A DNA stretch of 44,145 nucleotides, taken from contig CAJTWA010000026.1 in assembly GCA_910580195.1 (NCBI GenBank), positions 16,258 through 60,402 of the forward strand, read 5' to 3'. The notes under the pieces are model-generated. The model did no database searches, was not told the DNA's origin, and was given only the letters and a program-made list of their open reading frames with translations. A program made the translations under genes and the position numbers. Below, one piece after another: positions 25,683-34,244 of this stretch (the stretch's first letter is position 1; the number at the start of each line of letters is the position of its first letter). The stretch comes from an uncultured Lachnospiraceae bacterium (lineage in GTDB: Bacteria; Bacillota; Clostridia; Lachnospirales; Lachnospiraceae).

Positions 25683-27124
25683 ATGGCGAGGACAGTGGGA
25701 ATCGGGCGTCAGGACTTTGAAAAGCTGCGGATGAAAAATAACTTTTATGTGGACAAATCAGGTTTTATCCAAGAGTGGTGGGAATCCAGAAAACCGTTTT
25801 CTGCTGGACACAGGAATTTTGGATGAAAGAGAAACAGAATTTTATAAAGAAGTGTCTTTGGGGATGGATGATGTCCATGCCTTCATGGCTCTTCATCAGA
25901 TGTCTTTGTATTTATCCCGTTATTATTGGGAAGAAAGTGATTATCCTGTTGGACGAGTATGACACTCCCATGCAGGAGGCTTATGTGAACGGCTGCTGGG
26001 AAGAGCTTACAGCTTTTATCCAGAACTTATTCAATGCTGCATTTAAGACAAACCCTTATTTGGAACGGGCGCTTATGGCGGGGATTACGAGGGTTAACAA
26101 TGAATCAATTTTTTCGGACCTGAATAATCTGAAGGTGGTGACGGCAACTGGGGAAAATTATGAGGATAGCTTTGGATTTACGGAGGAAGAAGTCTTTGCA
26201 GCTTTGGATGAATTTGGATTGTCTGACAAGAAAAAAGATGTAAAAAAATGGTATGACGGATTCACATTCGGCAAGAGGAGGGATATCTATAATCCATGGT
26301 CTATTATAAATTATCTGGATGAAAAGAAATTGGGGATTTACTGGGCGAATACCAGCTCTAACAATTTGGTGGGAAAGCTGCTGAAAGAAGGGAACCGGTA
26401 TGTGAAACAAAATTTTGAAAAACTTCTTTCTGGGGAGCATTTGAATGTATCTATCGATGAGCAGTTTGTATACAGCCAGATGGGTGAAAATGAAACTGCG
26501 GTCTGGAGCCTGCTGCTTGCCAGCGGATATCTGAGGGTATTCGGCCATCGGGAGCTTACCGATGAAGAATGGGGGTGGCTGGCAGCTCCCCAGTATGAGC
26601 TGGGGATCACAAATCTGGAAGTGGAAATTATGTTCCATCGGATGGTGGCCGGATGGTTCCAGAAGGATGTATATGATTATGACGGATTTATCCGGGCTTT
26701 GTGGGAGGGGAACATAAAAAATATGAATCTCTATATGAACCGGATTACCATGGAAACATTCCGTTATTTTGATACAGGAAGGGAGCCTTCCCGAGAGGAA
26801 CCGGAACGAATTTATCATGGCTTTGTATTAGGGCTTCTGGTGACGCTTCGGGGAAAATATGTGCTTACTTCCAACAGGGAGAGTGGTTTTGGCCGTTATG
26901 GCGTTATGCTGGAGCCAAGAGATTTGAAAGATGACGCCATCATTCTGGAGTTTAGAGTACAGGAGATGGATGAGGAAAAAGAGCTTTCAGATACGGTAAA
27001 GGCAGCGTTGAAACAGATAGAGGAAAAGAATTATGAAACGGCGCTCCTTGCAAAAGGTATTCCGAAAGAGAAGATCCGGAAATATGGATTCGCTTTCCGG
27101 GGGAAAGAAGTGCTGATTGGGTAA
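25683..27124 (+). pseudogene. Broken AAA-ATPase-like/PD-(D/E)XK (DUF1703-type) gene
   Basis: The start (ATG 25683, GGAGG upstream) gives GRQDFEKLRMKNNFYVDKSG and FIQEWWES, the usual N terminus of this family, but runs into a TGA after 47 codons. The segment that should follow, carrying the P-loop (typically RPRRFGKT), is missing. The frame then shifts at least twice before the long remaining part (from about 25930) with IILLDEYDTPMQEAYVNG, TGITRVSKESIFSDLNNL-like sequence, WYDGFTFG and the C-terminal nuclease domain. There the usual catalytic 'EFK' reads EFR. So it lacks Walker A, is frameshifted, and its nuclease motif is altered. These families are scattered widely in gut Bacteroides and Clostridia, with toxin-like or unknown roles. 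Confidence 0.82.
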
Positions 27125-27157
27125 AATATTTTAATGGGTACTGGCTTGGTATAATTA

Positions 27158-27285
27158 GAAGGGGAGGATTTTGGGGTTGGCGGTAAGGTTTTTACCATAG
27201 TAAGGCGGTAATCCTGTATGGGATTTCCGCAAGTTAGGCACTGTGGCTTATTTATTGGGTTGGGAGTTGGAGTGTTTTTTAAGTT
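27158..27285 (+). pseudogene. Third, decayed copy of the spoVAC 3' end
   Basis: Alignable over about 125 bases to spoVAC's last 130: shared blocks include TTTATTGGGTTGGGA (identical to spoVAC), CTGTATGGGAT and TTTTGGGGTTGG. Frame is lost by insertions and deletions. It lies just after the broken AAA gene, so each of the two downstream modules ends in a spoVAC-end copy, and the farther copy is the more degraded. Confidence 0.72.
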
Positions 27286-27756
27286 TACAGATAAAAATTC
27301 CATTTGCCCATCTTGGAAGTGGAATTTCATTGTCCATTTCAGCCTTTCTGCAAAAGAGTGCCAGAATATAAGGATTATGTTGACAATTTTCCGGGGGGAG
27401 GGTAGAATACAGCCAGAAAAAGCTGAGCCTGCCGGGACAAATAGGTTCCGCAGGGAAGGATGTGGTGGGGATGTCTTGTGGGTGAAACACGTGATAGGAT
27501 GTTATGTGCGTTTGGTGCAAAAAGTACGGAAGGGAAGATTTCCGTATGCCAACGGTAATGGGTATGGCCTTGCCCACCATGGCAAGGGAGGGAAATGGGC
27601 AGGAAGTGGAATCCCTAGGGTATCTTTTGGGTGGCAGGTACATAACAAGGCTTTCCATCTATGAAAGGTTGTTTGCCGGAATGGGAAAAGAATTTGGAGT
27701 ATTATGCAGATGCCAGATGTAGCCAATGTAAGGTTGTAGGAGGGAGAAAGAAGGAA
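27286..27756. other. Gene-poor remnant region
   Basis: About 470 bases between the decayed spoVAC copy and the surface-protein gene. Only short frames are present (for example about 58 codons from 27546 to 27722) with no convincing start site or recognisable family. It reads as eroded DNA from earlier insertions plus the promoter region of the next gene. Confidence 0.4.
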
Positions 27757-28710
27757 ATGAAGAGATGGAAGAAGCTGTTGGCGGGATTGCTGGCAATGGC
27801 AGTGGTGCTGACGTGTGTACCGGGGTATGGATTGGAAGTGAAGGCAGAAAAAACTCTGGTAGAAGGCGATTACCAATACGAAGTAAACCAAGATGGAAAT
27901 GTGGCAATTGTAAGATATCGCGGAATCGGCGGGAATGTTGTGATTCCATCGGAGATTGCTGGGAGGAAAGTGACGGATATCAAGAAGGAGGCATTTTATG
28001 GCTGCACCTTAACGGGTGTGACAATCCCCAGTAGTGTAACGGGTATCGGGAAAGAGGCATTTGGTTATTATTATCCAGAGAACGAGGATGAGAAAAAGAA
28101 AGTAGACAATTTCACCATCTCAGGCGCAAGCGGCTCAGCGGCAGAAACTTATGCAAAGAAGAATGGGTTTACATTCCGCTTAAGTCCAGACAGTGCCCCA
28201 TCCCAAGAGGGCAATGCAAAAACGGTATACAAGGTTGCATATAGGGCAAAGCCATTCAAAATCAACGCCGCTTCAAAAAGCAAGATGGTATTTACAAGCT
28301 CTAAGCCAGCAGTTGCCGCAGTGGACAGGAATAGCGGGAAGGTAACGGTCAAAAATACAGGTATTGCCATTATAACCATCAAAGCAGGGAACACAGTTAA
28401 GAAAGTGGCTGTCAAGGTAAGCCCCAGGAAGCCGTCCGTAAAGTCGGCAAAAACAGCGAAGGGCAGGAAATTAACTGTAAAATGGGCAAAAGATAAGAGG
28501 GCGTCAGGGTATCAGGTGCAGATAAGCACAGACAAGAAATTTAAGAAGAATCTGAAATCCAAGAGCCTGCCCCAGATTTCTTGCACGTTCACAAAGCTGA
28601 AAACGGGCAAAAAGTATTATGCAAGGATACGCAGCTACAAAAAATCTGGCAAAGAAAAGCTGTACAGCGCGTGGAGCAAGGCAAAGCTGGGTGGCAAGGT
28701 TAAAAAGTAA
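27757..28710 (+). CDS. Secreted leucine-rich-repeat/Ig-like/fibronectin-type surface protein
   Basis: 317 aa from the ATG at 27757; an AGGAGGGAG lies 11 bases upstream. A signal peptide is clear (KKLLAGLLAMAVVLTCVPG). Residues about 35-130 contain a BspA-like leucine-rich segment (GGNVVIPSEIAGRKVTDIKK, then VTIPSSVTGIGKEAF). Next is a Big2-like Ig domain (SKPAVAAVDRNSGKVTVKNT) and a fibronectin type III-like domain (LTVKWAKDKRASGYQVQIST). No sortase or lipid anchor is visible, so it is probably released or held non-covalently. Such proteins act at the cell surface, probably in adhesion. The C-terminal part is Lys-rich. Confidence 0.82.
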   Translation: MKRWKKLLAGLLAMAVVLTCVPGYGLEVKAEKTLVEGDYQYEVNQDGNVAIVRYRGIGGNVVIPSEIAGRKVTDIKKEAFYGCTLTGVTIPSSVTGIGKEAFGYYYPENEDEKKKVDNFTISGASGSAAETYAKKNGFTFRLSPDSAPSQEGNAKTVYKVAYRAKPFKINAASKSKMVFTSSKPAVAAVDRNSGKVTVKNTGIAIITIKAGNTVKKVAVKVSPRKPSVKSAKTAKGRKLTVKWAKDKRASGYQVQISTDKKFKKNLKSKSLPQISCTFTKLKTGKKYYARIRSYKKSGKEKLYSAWSKAKLGGKVKK

Positions 28711-28721
28711 GCCCCGGCTTA

Positions 28722-28751
28722 CCAAGCCGTAATGATTGCTTGGAGCTTTTT
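28722..28751 (+). terminator. Probable terminator after the surface-protein gene
   Basis: CCAAGC/GCTTGG (28722-28727 with 28738-28743) followed by AGC and five T. It overlaps a competing hairpin CGGCTT/AAGCCG (28715-28729). Confidence 0.6.
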
Positions 28752-28949
28752 CACAGGGTATCCGGGTGTTTTGAAGATGGCTGTCCAGTTTGGGATGCTG
28801 GGCGGCCATTTTCTGCACATTTTTGGAGGGATCCTGCCATTCTTCTGCCCTATTTTCTTAAACAACAGAAAAATCTCCCCCAGACAGGTATAAAGTATTT
28901 TCCACCCGCCTATACTACTGTTATATGTAAAAAAGGAAGGGGAAGCACC

Positions 28950-29135
28950 ATGGAAAATAAGTTTGACATGCCAATCGGCCTGAGTTTCCAGCTTGGGCTC
29001 AATGAAAAAGCGCTGTCTATTTATGCAAAAATGGATGAGGAAGAAAAAAAGCAGGTCGTAGAAGCTGCAAGGAATGTATCGTCCAAGGCGGAAATGCAGC
29101 AGCTAGTCACCGATTTGGAACACAATTTCCTATGA
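28950..29135 (+). CDS. Small 61-aa helical protein
   Basis: The ATG at 28950 has AGGAAGGGG upstream. The sequence (PIGLSFQLGLNEKALSIYAK, then EEKKQVVEAARNVSSKAEMQ) is acidic and helical with no signal or membrane segment. It looks like a conserved small Lachnospiraceae protein, but I cannot name it. A strong terminator follows immediately, supporting a single-gene transcript. Confidence 0.72.
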   Translation: MENKFDMPIGLSFQLGLNEKALSIYAKMDEEEKKQVVEAARNVSSKAEMQQLVTDLEHNFL

Positions 29136-29158
29136 AAAACAAAAGATACCCAGAATGT

Positions 29159-29208
29159 AAAATAGATTTGGCACTATGTAACCAATGCCAAATCTATTTT
29201 GCATTTTA
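29159..29208 (+). terminator. Intrinsic terminator with perfect 15-bp stem
   Basis: AAAATAGATTTGGCA/TGCCAAATCTATTTT (29159-29173 with 29186-29200), 12-base loop. The sequence after it (GCATTTTATT) is T-rich. Confidence 0.88.
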
Positions 29209-29292
29209 TTGAAAAGGAGTTATCGCTGAAAAGCCCAGCAAGGGCAAGCGTTTTGGCGGCTGCGTCCGCTGCGGGAGGCAGCCTTTTGCAAA

Positions 29293-29408
29293 TGCCTAAG
29301 CTCTTTTGCAGATGTATAACAAGTGCCTAAGCTCTTTTACAGATGTATAACAAGTGCCTAAGCTCTTTTGCAGATGTATAACAAGTGCCTAAGCTCTTTT
29401 GCAGATGC
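29293..29408. repeat. 31-bp tandem repeat array (about 3.7 copies)
   Basis: Units begin at 29293, 29324, 29355 and 29386, each starting TGCCTAAGCTCTTTT, with one base substitution in the second unit. No spacers separate them. The array lies just downstream of the minus-strand gene ending at 29430 and is non-coding. Near-perfect identity implies recent expansion. Confidence 0.93.
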
Positions 29409-29429
29409 CTAGTTCTATTACTGTATCTT

Positions 29430-29669
29430 CTATCTGCCTTCCATCATATATTGCATCAGGAATTTCACGTCGTCCGGGTCAGAAGCCACCAGTTCCATAT
29501 TGTTAATCAGGGTATTGTCCGCAAAAAGCTTGCTGATGGCAAGGTATTTCGTCAGCTCGGATTTCAGGTTCAGGCGGTCGCCTTCTTGGGAAATCAGTTC
29601 CACGCTGCCTTTGCACTGCTTAATTACTTCAAGGAATTTTTCTGGATTTTCGATGTTATAAATTTTCAT
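29430..29669 (-). CDS. Small 79-aa protein
   Basis: The ATG at 29669 is chosen because GGAGG lies 6-7 bases upstream; a longer frame begins at 29705 without such a site. The product (KIYNIENPEKFLEVIKQCKG, then SVELISQEGDRLNLKSELTK) is soluble. I recall similar roughly 80-aa Lachnospiraceae proteins in databases under unreliable names; no function is assigned. The 31-bp repeat array lies immediately after its stop. Confidence 0.75.
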   Translation of the reverse strand: MKIYNIENPEKFLEVIKQCKGSVELISQEGDRLNLKSELTKYLAISKLFADNTLINNMELVASDPDDVKFLMQYMMEGR

Positions 29670-29997
29670 TTTTTCCTCCATTCTGCCGCGGATACGGCAA
29701 ACCACTTTTCAAAACCATCTTCATTCAACGGCTTTATTCTAGCACTCTTATCCCAGCGCTGCAAGGCTGAATCTGCACAAGGATTTCTAATCTCAGGCTG
29801 AAAATTGTATCATATTTACAAAAAATGGGAGTTTGGTTATGATTTGGAGGCCATAAATTGTGCATTATGATGCAAAACTTATAAAATGGCAGAAACCAAA
29901 GGAGAAACGCAGATTGAATCCGGCTAACTTCCGGGATATAATAATAGGCAAGCCGTGTTCTTTGTGCCTAAATAAAACGAAAGGAATAGGTGGTTTT

Positions 29998-30948
29998 ATG
30001 GAGAAAAAAGATAAGGTATACCGGATTTTAGACTTATATGCGCGCCTGCAGAACGGGGAGGTTATTTCCAAGCCGGAAGAAGCTGTGCGCTTTGGGGTAA
30101 GTGAAAAAAGCATCCAGCGGGACATTGATGATATCCGGGAATTCTTGCAGAAGGCGGAAACGGAGGGGGCAGGGAACTATGTTCCTTACAAGCAGGAACA
30201 GGGGGGATACCGGATGCAGGTTTTGGACAGCCGGAAATTTACCAATGAGGAAGTGCTGGCAATCACAAAAATCCTGCTGGAGAGCCGCGCCTTTACGAAG
30301 CCGGAAATGATGCGGATGCTGGACAAAATGCTGGATTGCTGCGTCCCGCCGGAAAACCGGAAGCTGGTGGACGAGCTGGTTTCCAACGAGCGTTACCATT
30401 ACATAGAGCCCCACCACAAAAAAGTGTTCATCGGGAACATGTGGGAAATCGGCAAGGCAATCCGGGAACACCGCTACATTGCGGTTACTTATGGGAAATT
30501 AAAGGAGAAGAAGCAGGTAACACGGAAATTGAAGCCCTTGGCAATTATGTTTTCCGAATTTTATTTTTATTTGGCGGCGCATATTGAGAATATAGACCGG
30601 GAAAAGGAATTTCAGGTTGCAAACGACATGTACCCGACGATTTACCGGATTGACCGCATTTCTGGGCTGGAAGTGCTGGAGGAGCGCTTTCAGGTTCCCT
30701 ATAAAGACCGGTTTGAGGAGGGGGAATACCGGAAACGGATCCAGTTTATGTTCGGCGGGAAACTGCAGCACATTGAGTTCTGGTACAAAGGGCAGAGCGT
30801 GGAGGCTGTCTTGGATAAGCTGCCTACTGCCGAGATTGTCCGGGAAGAGGATGGGAAGTACTTGGTCCGGGCGGAAACCTTTGGGGATGGGATTGACATG
30901 TGGCTGCGGTATCAGGGGGAATGTGTGGAACTGGTGAAGAAGTTTTAA
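29998..30948 (+). CDS. WYL-domain transcriptional regulator
   Basis: 316 aa. The ATG at 29998 (AGGTGG 5 bases upstream) gives the usual length; the upstream frame to 29860 is probably untranslated. The N-terminal winged helix (KVYRILDLYARLQNGEVISK, then FGVSEKSIQRDIDDIREFLQ) is followed by a linker and a WYL-type ligand-sensing domain (AIREHRYIAVTYGKL, LKPLAIMFSEFYFYLAAHIE, and IYRIDRISGLEVLEERF), then a C-terminal extension domain. WYL regulators often respond to nucleic acid or nucleotide ligands and are common in defence neighbourhoods. The target is unknown; the gene is isolated, with its own terminator. Confidence 0.88.
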   Translation: MEKKDKVYRILDLYARLQNGEVISKPEEAVRFGVSEKSIQRDIDDIREFLQKAETEGAGNYVPYKQEQGGYRMQVLDSRKFTNEEVLAITKILLESRAFTKPEMMRMLDKMLDCCVPPENRKLVDELVSNERYHYIEPHHKKVFIGNMWEIGKAIREHRYIAVTYGKLKEKKQVTRKLKPLAIMFSEFYFYLAAHIENIDREKEFQVANDMYPTIYRIDRISGLEVLEERFQVPYKDRFEEGEYRKRIQFMFGGKLQHIEFWYKGQSVEAVLDKLPTAEIVREEDGKYLVRAETFGDGIDMWLRYQGECVELVKKF

Positions 30949-30972
30949 GGCATGCCTTAAAACTTCTTTCTT
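30938..30972 (+). terminator. Terminator overlapping the end of the WYL gene
   Basis: A perfect 24-base palindrome (30941-30964) contains the stop codon and extends as a 14-bp AGAAGTTTTAAGGC stem, followed by TTCTTTC. Confidence 0.78.
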
Positions 30973-31315
30973 TCATCTGTGTTTCCCCGTAAAGTGGGAA
31001 GTATAGATGGCGGGATCTAAGACACGCTCTAGGGATGCAAAACTTATTTAAAAAGGTTTTGCCGTACTTCAGGGATAAAATGCTTCGTCTGCATCAGTAA
31101 GGCTGGGGAGTATGATAGATGGGACAGTAGGGAAAGTATCCATGTTTGATGGCAGAATGGGATATGCTAAAATAAAAAAACTAAAAAAATTAAAAAAAAT
31201 CTGCTGGTTGGACAGATGATGTCCATGCTAATTGTTATAATAAAAGAAAAGGCAAACAATCCGGCAAAATGTCCCAGTAAAATTTACCTCCAACTTAAGG
31301 CTGCCTATTTAGCAA
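30973..31315. other. Intergenic region without a gene
   Basis: About 340 bases between the WYL gene and the minus-strand XRE gene. It contains an A-rich run (31169-31199) and no frame with start site and coding look. It marks the change from normal base composition to the AT-rich XRE/AAA cassette. Confidence 0.5.
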
Positions 31316-31648
31316 TTAAGGAAGGCTTTTCAGGAGTTCATCCAAAAGCTGTAAAATGATTTCCCGTGAGGAGGATGGGAGGGAGCGGTATTTCTCAATC
31401 AGGGAGGACTCCTCTTGGTTCAAGTCTGTAGGTTGGACTTTTTCAATTTTATGGGGGTAGGCGGAATGGCCAATCAGGTAATCCACGGACACGTCGAATA
31501 CATCGGCCATATTTTTTAACATCCCAATGTCAGGTTCTGTAATATGGTGCTCATATTTGTAGATAGACTGCTGGCTGGTATTTAATTCATTTGCTAAGGA
31601 CTGCTGGGTAAGCCCTATTTCTTGCCGGAGTTTTTTTAAATTGTCCAT
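31316..31648 (-). CDS. XRE-family repressor
   Basis: 110 aa. The helix-turn-helix occupies residues 1-60 (LRQEIGLTQQSLANELNTSQ, then QSIYKYEHHITEPDI), typical of the Cro/CI group, followed by a short dimerisation tail. It is divergent from the seven-gene cassette beginning at 31822, with three copies of a putative operator motif in the 173-base gap. By position it is the likely repressor of that cassette and of itself. Confidence 0.92.
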   Translation of the reverse strand: MDNLKKLRQEIGLTQQSLANELNTSQQSIYKYEHHITEPDIGMLKNMADVFDVSVDYLIGHSAYPHKIEKVQPTDLNQEESSLIEKYRSLPSSSREIILQLLDELLKSLP

Positions 31649-31712
31649 GTTCCTGCGCCCCTTTCCGATATGATAGTTTTATTTTATCAAAAAAGAAAAA
31701 TGTAATGTAACG

Positions 31713-31799
31713 CTAAAAAGGCGTAAAATTAAAACTTATATAGTTTAAAAAATGAAAACCAAAATGGTGTTGATTTTAAAACTAAAATAGTGTAAAGTA
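31713..31799 (+). promoter_or_regulatory. Cassette promoter with three operator-like direct repeats
   Basis: Repeats CTAAAAAGGCGTAAAATT (31713-31730), CCAAAATGGTGTTGATTT (31759-31776) and CTAAAATAGTGTAAAGTA (31782-31799) share the pattern CYAAAAnnGnGT. A promoter TTGATT (31770-31775), 17-base spacer, TAAAGT (31793-31798) is overlapped by the second and third repeats, so an XRE dimer bound there would block it. Confidence 0.6.
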
Positions 31800-31821
31800 T
31801 ATAGCAAAGGAGAACAAGGGC

Positions 31822-32658
31822 ATGGACAAAAAATTATATAGTTTGTTTGAGAAGTACTTATATGAAGGCAAGTTTTCCGAAGCCCTTTTAGTTGGGCAGA
31901 ATATGTTCAACAAAGATAGCGGGAACATAGAGGCATTTCAAAAATATGCAGGAACATTGCTGGAATTAGCGGCAGCCAATCAAACATTGATTCCCACTGC
32001 AAAGTATTACTGTGACAGGGCAGAGCTTGCAGTAGATTTTTTTGCGGAAAATACAGCATTAGATGAAAGCATTGTAGACATAATCATGGAGATAAAGGAA
32101 CGTATCTCTAACATCCGCGCAGAATTAGCAGCGAAGGAATATGCAGGGAGAAAGGCTGTTTTCCGGGAAAAAGCAGAGGAAAATGAGAAAACCTTGCATG
32201 TCATACAGAAGTTAAGCCACGCACTCAGTAATGCTACAAAAAAGCAGGAGTTCCATAAAATCCTCGATCAGATCCAGCAATTAGACGGGGTTCTGGAACA
32301 GGAATATTTTACGGAACCCCAAGAACAGCTATACCAGCAAATCTCTAGGGAATGTGCCAGCATAACAGATGCAAAAATACGGTATTTCAACCATAAGCAA
32401 AATGTGGATTATAATTTGAAAGCGCTGGAAGCTTATGAAAGGGTTTACCGGCTGCTGAAGGAGGCTGAAAACATGGAAGATTGTAAAGAAATCACAAGAG
32501 ATTTCTTTGCATTTGATACATCTAGGCTTTTTAATGAAACATTAGTGTATTATAACCATGTGTATTCCTATATCCTAAGCAAAATGGATGATAGGGGAAA
32601 GTTTCATATGACAAAGCTGGCAATTCAGTGTGAGAAGCAGAATATGCGCAGAAGATAG
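31822..32658 (+). CDS. Helical protein, first gene of the XRE/AAA cassette
   Basis: 278 aa, AAAGGAG upstream. All-helical and charged. The N-terminal part resembles a TPR-type helical pair (LYSLFEKYLYEGKFSEALLV, then AFQKYAGTLLELAAANQTLI), and the middle is predicted coiled coil (EENEKTLHVIQKLSHALSNA). No signal peptide or membrane segment. I do not recognise a family. It is 15 bases before the HNH gene, so co-translated with it; an adaptor role between nuclease and ATPase is possible but speculative. Confidence 0.75.
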   Translation: MDKKLYSLFEKYLYEGKFSEALLVGQNMFNKDSGNIEAFQKYAGTLLELAAANQTLIPTAKYYCDRAELAVDFFAENTALDESIVDIIMEIKERISNIRAELAAKEYAGRKAVFREKAEENEKTLHVIQKLSHALSNATKKQEFHKILDQIQQLDGVLEQEYFTEPQEQLYQQISRECASITDAKIRYFNHKQNVDYNLKALEAYERVYRLLKEAENMEDCKEITRDFFAFDTSRLFNETLVYYNHVYSYILSKMDDRGKFHMTKLAIQCEKQNMRRR

Positions 32659-32673
32659 GGGAGGGGGAGGAAT

Positions 32674-33798
32674 GTGTTAGCAGATATTAAAAATCGGAAG
32701 AGTTTAGCATTTTATGATTCCTTGCCAGAACCTGATGGGACACAAATGGTAAATAGCAGTGTGAACCCATCTGTTGCAGGCAATATGGCAGCACAGACAG
32801 GAAGGAACGTATACATATATAACCAAGAATACCAGACAGCCTTAAAAAGCCTGAATTTGGAGAGAGCCCGTCTGGCGGATAAGGTAACAAAAGGGTTAGA
32901 AAGGGACATCTCATACCGTGGGGCAAGAGGGGATGGGGTTTCTCTGGCATGGAAATATGAAAAAGCAGATGTCCAGATGGGCGGAACGGGTTCCTCTGGA
33001 TGGAACCGGGCAGAACGGGATGAAATTATGGCAAGAGGCCGTGTGGGAGGAGCGGAGGGGCATCACCAAAAAAATGTATCCGGCCATTTGGAGGAACAGG
33101 CAAACCCGGATAATATAAAATTTTACAAGAGCAAGGAAGAGCACCTGCAGCAAGGGCATCAAGGAAAATGGCATAATGAAACGGACGCCCCGCTCATTGA
33201 TAAAAATGAAATGCTGCAGAATACTAACCAAAAGCGTGTGGTAAAACAGGAATTATGTGGGTTAGGGAAAGCAACAGTAATCGGTCTGGGGATTGGGTTT
33301 TCACTTAGTTTTATTGCAGAAGTTGCAAAATCGGATTTCTCCGCGGAAGCAATAGAAAGTGCACTGGTGAAAGGCAGCATAGGAGGAATAGAATCTGCGG
33401 CAATCGTAGCAGCAGGCTATGGGATGGGGCTCCTGACGTCAAATTTGATGCAGAATGTAGGGGTAAACCTAGCTAGTAAAGCAGGGCAGCTGCTCAATGG
33501 CACAGCAGTCGGCATGCTGTCAATTTTGGTGGTATCAACTTATCAGTTAGCTGATATGCAGATGGAAGGAAATCTGGACGCAGAAGCCCTTGGGCAGATT
33601 GGGTATCATGCGGCATGTTCAGTTTCTGTTTTAGCAGTTTCAATGATAGCACAAAGCTGGTTTGGAGGCCCGGCAGGGATTCTCGCATCAACAGCGGCCG
33701 GAGCAGTCCTATATCTGGCAGATGCTGCAAAAACGCGAAAAGAGAAACATATGCAAGAATGTTTAAGGGAATTCGCAATTGAACAATACAGAGGATAA
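32674..33798 (+). CDS. HNH-type nuclease with C-terminal hydrophobic domain
   Basis: 374 aa, GTG start with GGAGGGGGAGG just upstream. Residues about 128-175 have an HNH/endonuclease-VII-like pattern: GHH (129-131), NPDNIKFY (about 144-151), EEHL (about 155-158) and GHQGKWHNETDAPLID. The paired His, the Asn and the later His match the metal-binding layout of 'HNH' toxin domains. Residues about 200-350 are rich in Gly/Ala/Leu with several hydrophobic segments (VIGLGIGFSLSFIAEV, SAAIVAAGYGMGLLTSNLM, VGMLSILVVSTYQLA, then GGPAGILASTAAGAVLYLA), so the C-terminal half may insert in or cross a membrane. A nuclease joined to a membrane domain suggests an effector. Co-transcribed with the rest of the cassette. 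No assay basis. Confidence 0.72.
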   Translation: MLADIKNRKSLAFYDSLPEPDGTQMVNSSVNPSVAGNMAAQTGRNVYIYNQEYQTALKSLNLERARLADKVTKGLERDISYRGARGDGVSLAWKYEKADVQMGGTGSSGWNRAERDEIMARGRVGGAEGHHQKNVSGHLEEQANPDNIKFYKSKEEHLQQGHQGKWHNETDAPLIDKNEMLQNTNQKRVVKQELCGLGKATVIGLGIGFSLSFIAEVAKSDFSAEAIESALVKGSIGGIESAAIVAAGYGMGLLTSNLMQNVGVNLASKAGQLLNGTAVGMLSILVVSTYQLADMQMEGNLDAEALGQIGYHAACSVSVLAVSMIAQSWFGGPAGILASTAAGAVLYLADAAKTRKEKHMQECLREFAIEQYRG

Positions 33799-33812
33799 GG
33801 AAGGAGAATAAG

Positions 33813-34244
33813 ATGGCAGGAACAGGAGCAGGAGTAGTAATAGGAGGAACCGTATTGTTAGCGATTGTAGCCGCTGTGCTGCTGCAGACGGCGAAAAAAA
33901 AGAAGGATTGTGAAAACTTGATAGAAGAATGTTTTGGCAAGCCGATGGTTACAAATACCTTTACTATGGGTGAAACAAGAGATTGGATCGCAAGCAGGAA
34001 AGAAAGCTTGGAAAACAATGCAAAAGTGCTTGTTACAACATTGGACCCCAAAAATCTGGAAAAGTATGGGATTAAATTTCAAGTAAAGGAACCTACAGCC
34101 ATAAAAAATTATTTGCTGTTGGCGGCCATAGATACAGAGCAGGAAGGTATTCTGGAATCTGCATTAGTGAAATATGGAAAATTAGACCCAGAATTAAAAG
34201 CAGTGTTGGAGAAAGGGGAAGGGAGTTTGGTGGTGACAGTATGA
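33813..34244 (+). CDS. Single-pass membrane protein, cassette paralogue 1
   Basis: 143 aa, AAGGAG upstream. One N-terminal membrane segment (residues 5-27, GAGVVIGGTVLLAIVAAVLL) then a soluble domain. Its C-terminal end (LLLAAIDTEQEGILESALVK, then KLDPELKAVLEKGEGSLVVT) can be aligned with the ends of the genes at 34516 and 34910, which share hhhAxLD...LDxxhxxhL. The ATG of the next gene overlaps this stop by 4 bases (ATGA), a sign of coupling. Function unknown. Confidence 0.78.
   Translation: MAGTGAGVVIGGTVLLAIVAAVLLQTAKKKKDCENLIEECFGKPMVTNTFTMGETRDWIASRKESLENNAKVLVTTLDPKNLEKYGIKFQVKEPTAIKNYLLLAAIDTEQEGILESALVKYGKLDPELKAVLEKGEGSLVVTV

Noticed and set aside
27546..27722. 58-codon frame in the remnant region
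   Set aside because: No recognisable family or supporting context; overlaps the leader of the following surface-protein gene.
29293..29408. Possible CRISPR array
   Set aside because: Repeats are contiguous with a strict 31-base period and no variable spacers.
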